Source: Sphingomonadales bacterium (GTDB lineage Bacteria > Pseudomonadota > Alphaproteobacteria > Sphingomonadales > Sphingomonadaceae). From it: DNA of 16,063 nt. The notes under the pieces are model-generated. The model was not told the origin of the DNA. It did no database searches and worked only from the letters and a program-made list of their open reading frames with translations. Within the stretch, counting starts at the first letter, position 1. The number at the start of each line of letters is the position of its first letter. The translations under genes and the position numbers were made by a program. The stretch spans positions 1 to 16,063 of the forward strand of contig JANYCM010000324.1 in the NCBI GenBank assembly GCA_025360285.1. Direction: 5' to 3'. Below are positions 15,764 to 16,063 of this stretch, piece by piece.

Positions 15764-16030
15764 ATGAAGAAGTCGAAGTACGCGGACGAGCAGATCGCGT
15801 TCGCGCTTAAGCAGGCGGAGACGGGCACGCCGGTGGCGGAGGTGATCCGGCGGATGGGCATTTCGGAGCAGACGTTCTACCGTTGGAAGAAGGTGTATGG
15901 CGGGCTGGGCGTGGGCGAGTTGCGTCGCCTGAAGCTGCTCGAGGAAGAGAACCGCAAGCTCAAGCAGCTGGTCGCGGACCTGAGCCTGGACAAGCATATC
16001 CTGCAGGATGTTCTGTCAAAAAAGCTCTGA
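15764..16030 (+). CDS. IS3-family transposase OrfA
   Basis: This 88-residue DNA-binding subunit carries a helix-turn-helix (about 6-45: YADEQIAFALKQAETGTPV, VIRRMGISEQTFYRWKKVYGG) followed by a leucine-zipper helix (LRRLKLLEEENRKLKQLVADL) that ends in SLDKHILQDVLSKKL. Length and sequence fit OrfA of the IS407-like branch of IS3. AAGGAG lies 8 nt upstream of ATG 15764. Its last codons contain the slippery run that yields the OrfAB transposase by frameshifting. The protein looks intact. Confidence 0.93.
   Translation: MKKSKYADEQIAFALKQAETGTPVAEVIRRMGISEQTFYRWKKVYGGLGVGELRRLKLLEEENRKLKQLVADLSLDKHILQDVLSKKL
16018..16024 (+). other. Programmed -1 frameshift site (A AAA AAG)
   Basis: The heptamer AAAAAAG is in the canonical phase relative to orfA codons (AAA at 16019, AAG at 16022), two codons before the orfA stop at 16028. 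Slipping back one base opens the frame GCT CTG ACG CCT, which reads as OrfB. This is the standard way IS3 elements make the fused transposase. Confidence 0.8.
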
Positions 16031-16063
16031 CGCCTGGACGGCGGCGCGAGGTCGTCGCCGCCG
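16024..16063 (+). CDS. IS3-family transposase OrfB, first codons only
   Basis: In the -1 frame after the slippery heptamer the sequence reads ALTPGRRREVVAA, similar to the beginning of OrfB in IS407-like elements. The catalytic DDE integrase domain would lie beyond the right edge, so integrity cannot be judged. OrfB is expected as part of an OrfAB fusion and has no start codon of its own in view. Confidence 0.7.

Larger units (their letters stand above)
15686..16063 (+). mobile_element. IS3-family insertion sequence, left part only
   Basis: The element is recognised from orfA, the A6G frameshift site and the start of orfB. The right part lies off the window. The left end is not proven: IS3 ends begin with TG, and TGACGTCCTCCCTG directly after a T-run (from 15686) is the best candidate I see, 78 bases before orfA. 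The matching right terminal repeat and the target duplication cannot be checked here. Confidence 0.75.

Noticed and set aside
1..16063. CRISPR array, tRNA or rRNA genes
   Set aside because: No regularly spaced repeats and no tRNA- or rRNA-like segments were seen when reading both strands.

Overview
The window is GC-rich, densely packed bacterial DNA. A large TonB-dependent receptor, a TPR-sulfotransferase, a hybrid histidine kinase and an urea-carboxylase-type nitrogen cluster sit side by side. Together they suggest an alphaproteobacterium, most likely a sphingomonad. That assignment is inferred from gene content; there is no rRNA or other phylogenetic marker.

Region 1 (1-7586, all minus strand) is one tightly packed operon. 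In transcription order it encodes a lipoprotein substrate-binding protein, an ABC permease, an ABC ATPase, a NikR-like ribbon-helix-helix regulator, two paralogous DUF1989 proteins (UAAP1/UAAP2 type) and a urea/guanidine carboxylase cut by the left edge. Most junctions overlap or nearly touch. Clusters of this composition were long labelled as urea degradation. Recent work reassigns the carboxylase to guanidine and the UAAP pair to carboxyguanidine deiminase (CgdAB). I read the operon as import of guanidine (or a related compound), ATP-dependent carboxylation, then deimination to allophanate. The allophanate hydrolase that would finish the pathway should lie beyond the left edge.

The strongest new observation is regulatory. 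Two 26-bp sites of form TATTA-N16-TAATA lie before the first gene of the operon and directly before the NikR-like gene. The spacing equals that of the classical NikR operator (GTATGA-N16-TCATAC), and the half-site differs by one base in the five shared positions. The regulator itself lacks two of the four nickel ligands of E. coli NikR. No guanidine riboswitch is visible in the leader. This looks like a NikR-fold regulator redirected to a guanidine/urea-type nitrogen operon.

Region 2 (7739-10202, plus strand) diverges from the operon. It holds an exported metallo-beta-lactamase-fold hydrolase followed after 7 nt by a TPR-sulfotransferase. A hairpin separates these from convergent region 3 (10260-15520, minus strand): a hybrid histidine kinase, a LuxR-type response regulator overlapping it by 8 nt, and, 211 bp further on, a TonB-dependent receptor. 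The kinase/regulator pair plausibly controls the receptor, but this is inferred from order and strand only.

Region 4 (about 15.7 kb to the right edge) is the left part of an IS3-family insertion sequence: a complete orfA, an A6G frameshift signal in the correct phase and the first codons of orfB. No tRNA, rRNA or CRISPR array was seen. No gene-free stretch exceeds 300 bases.
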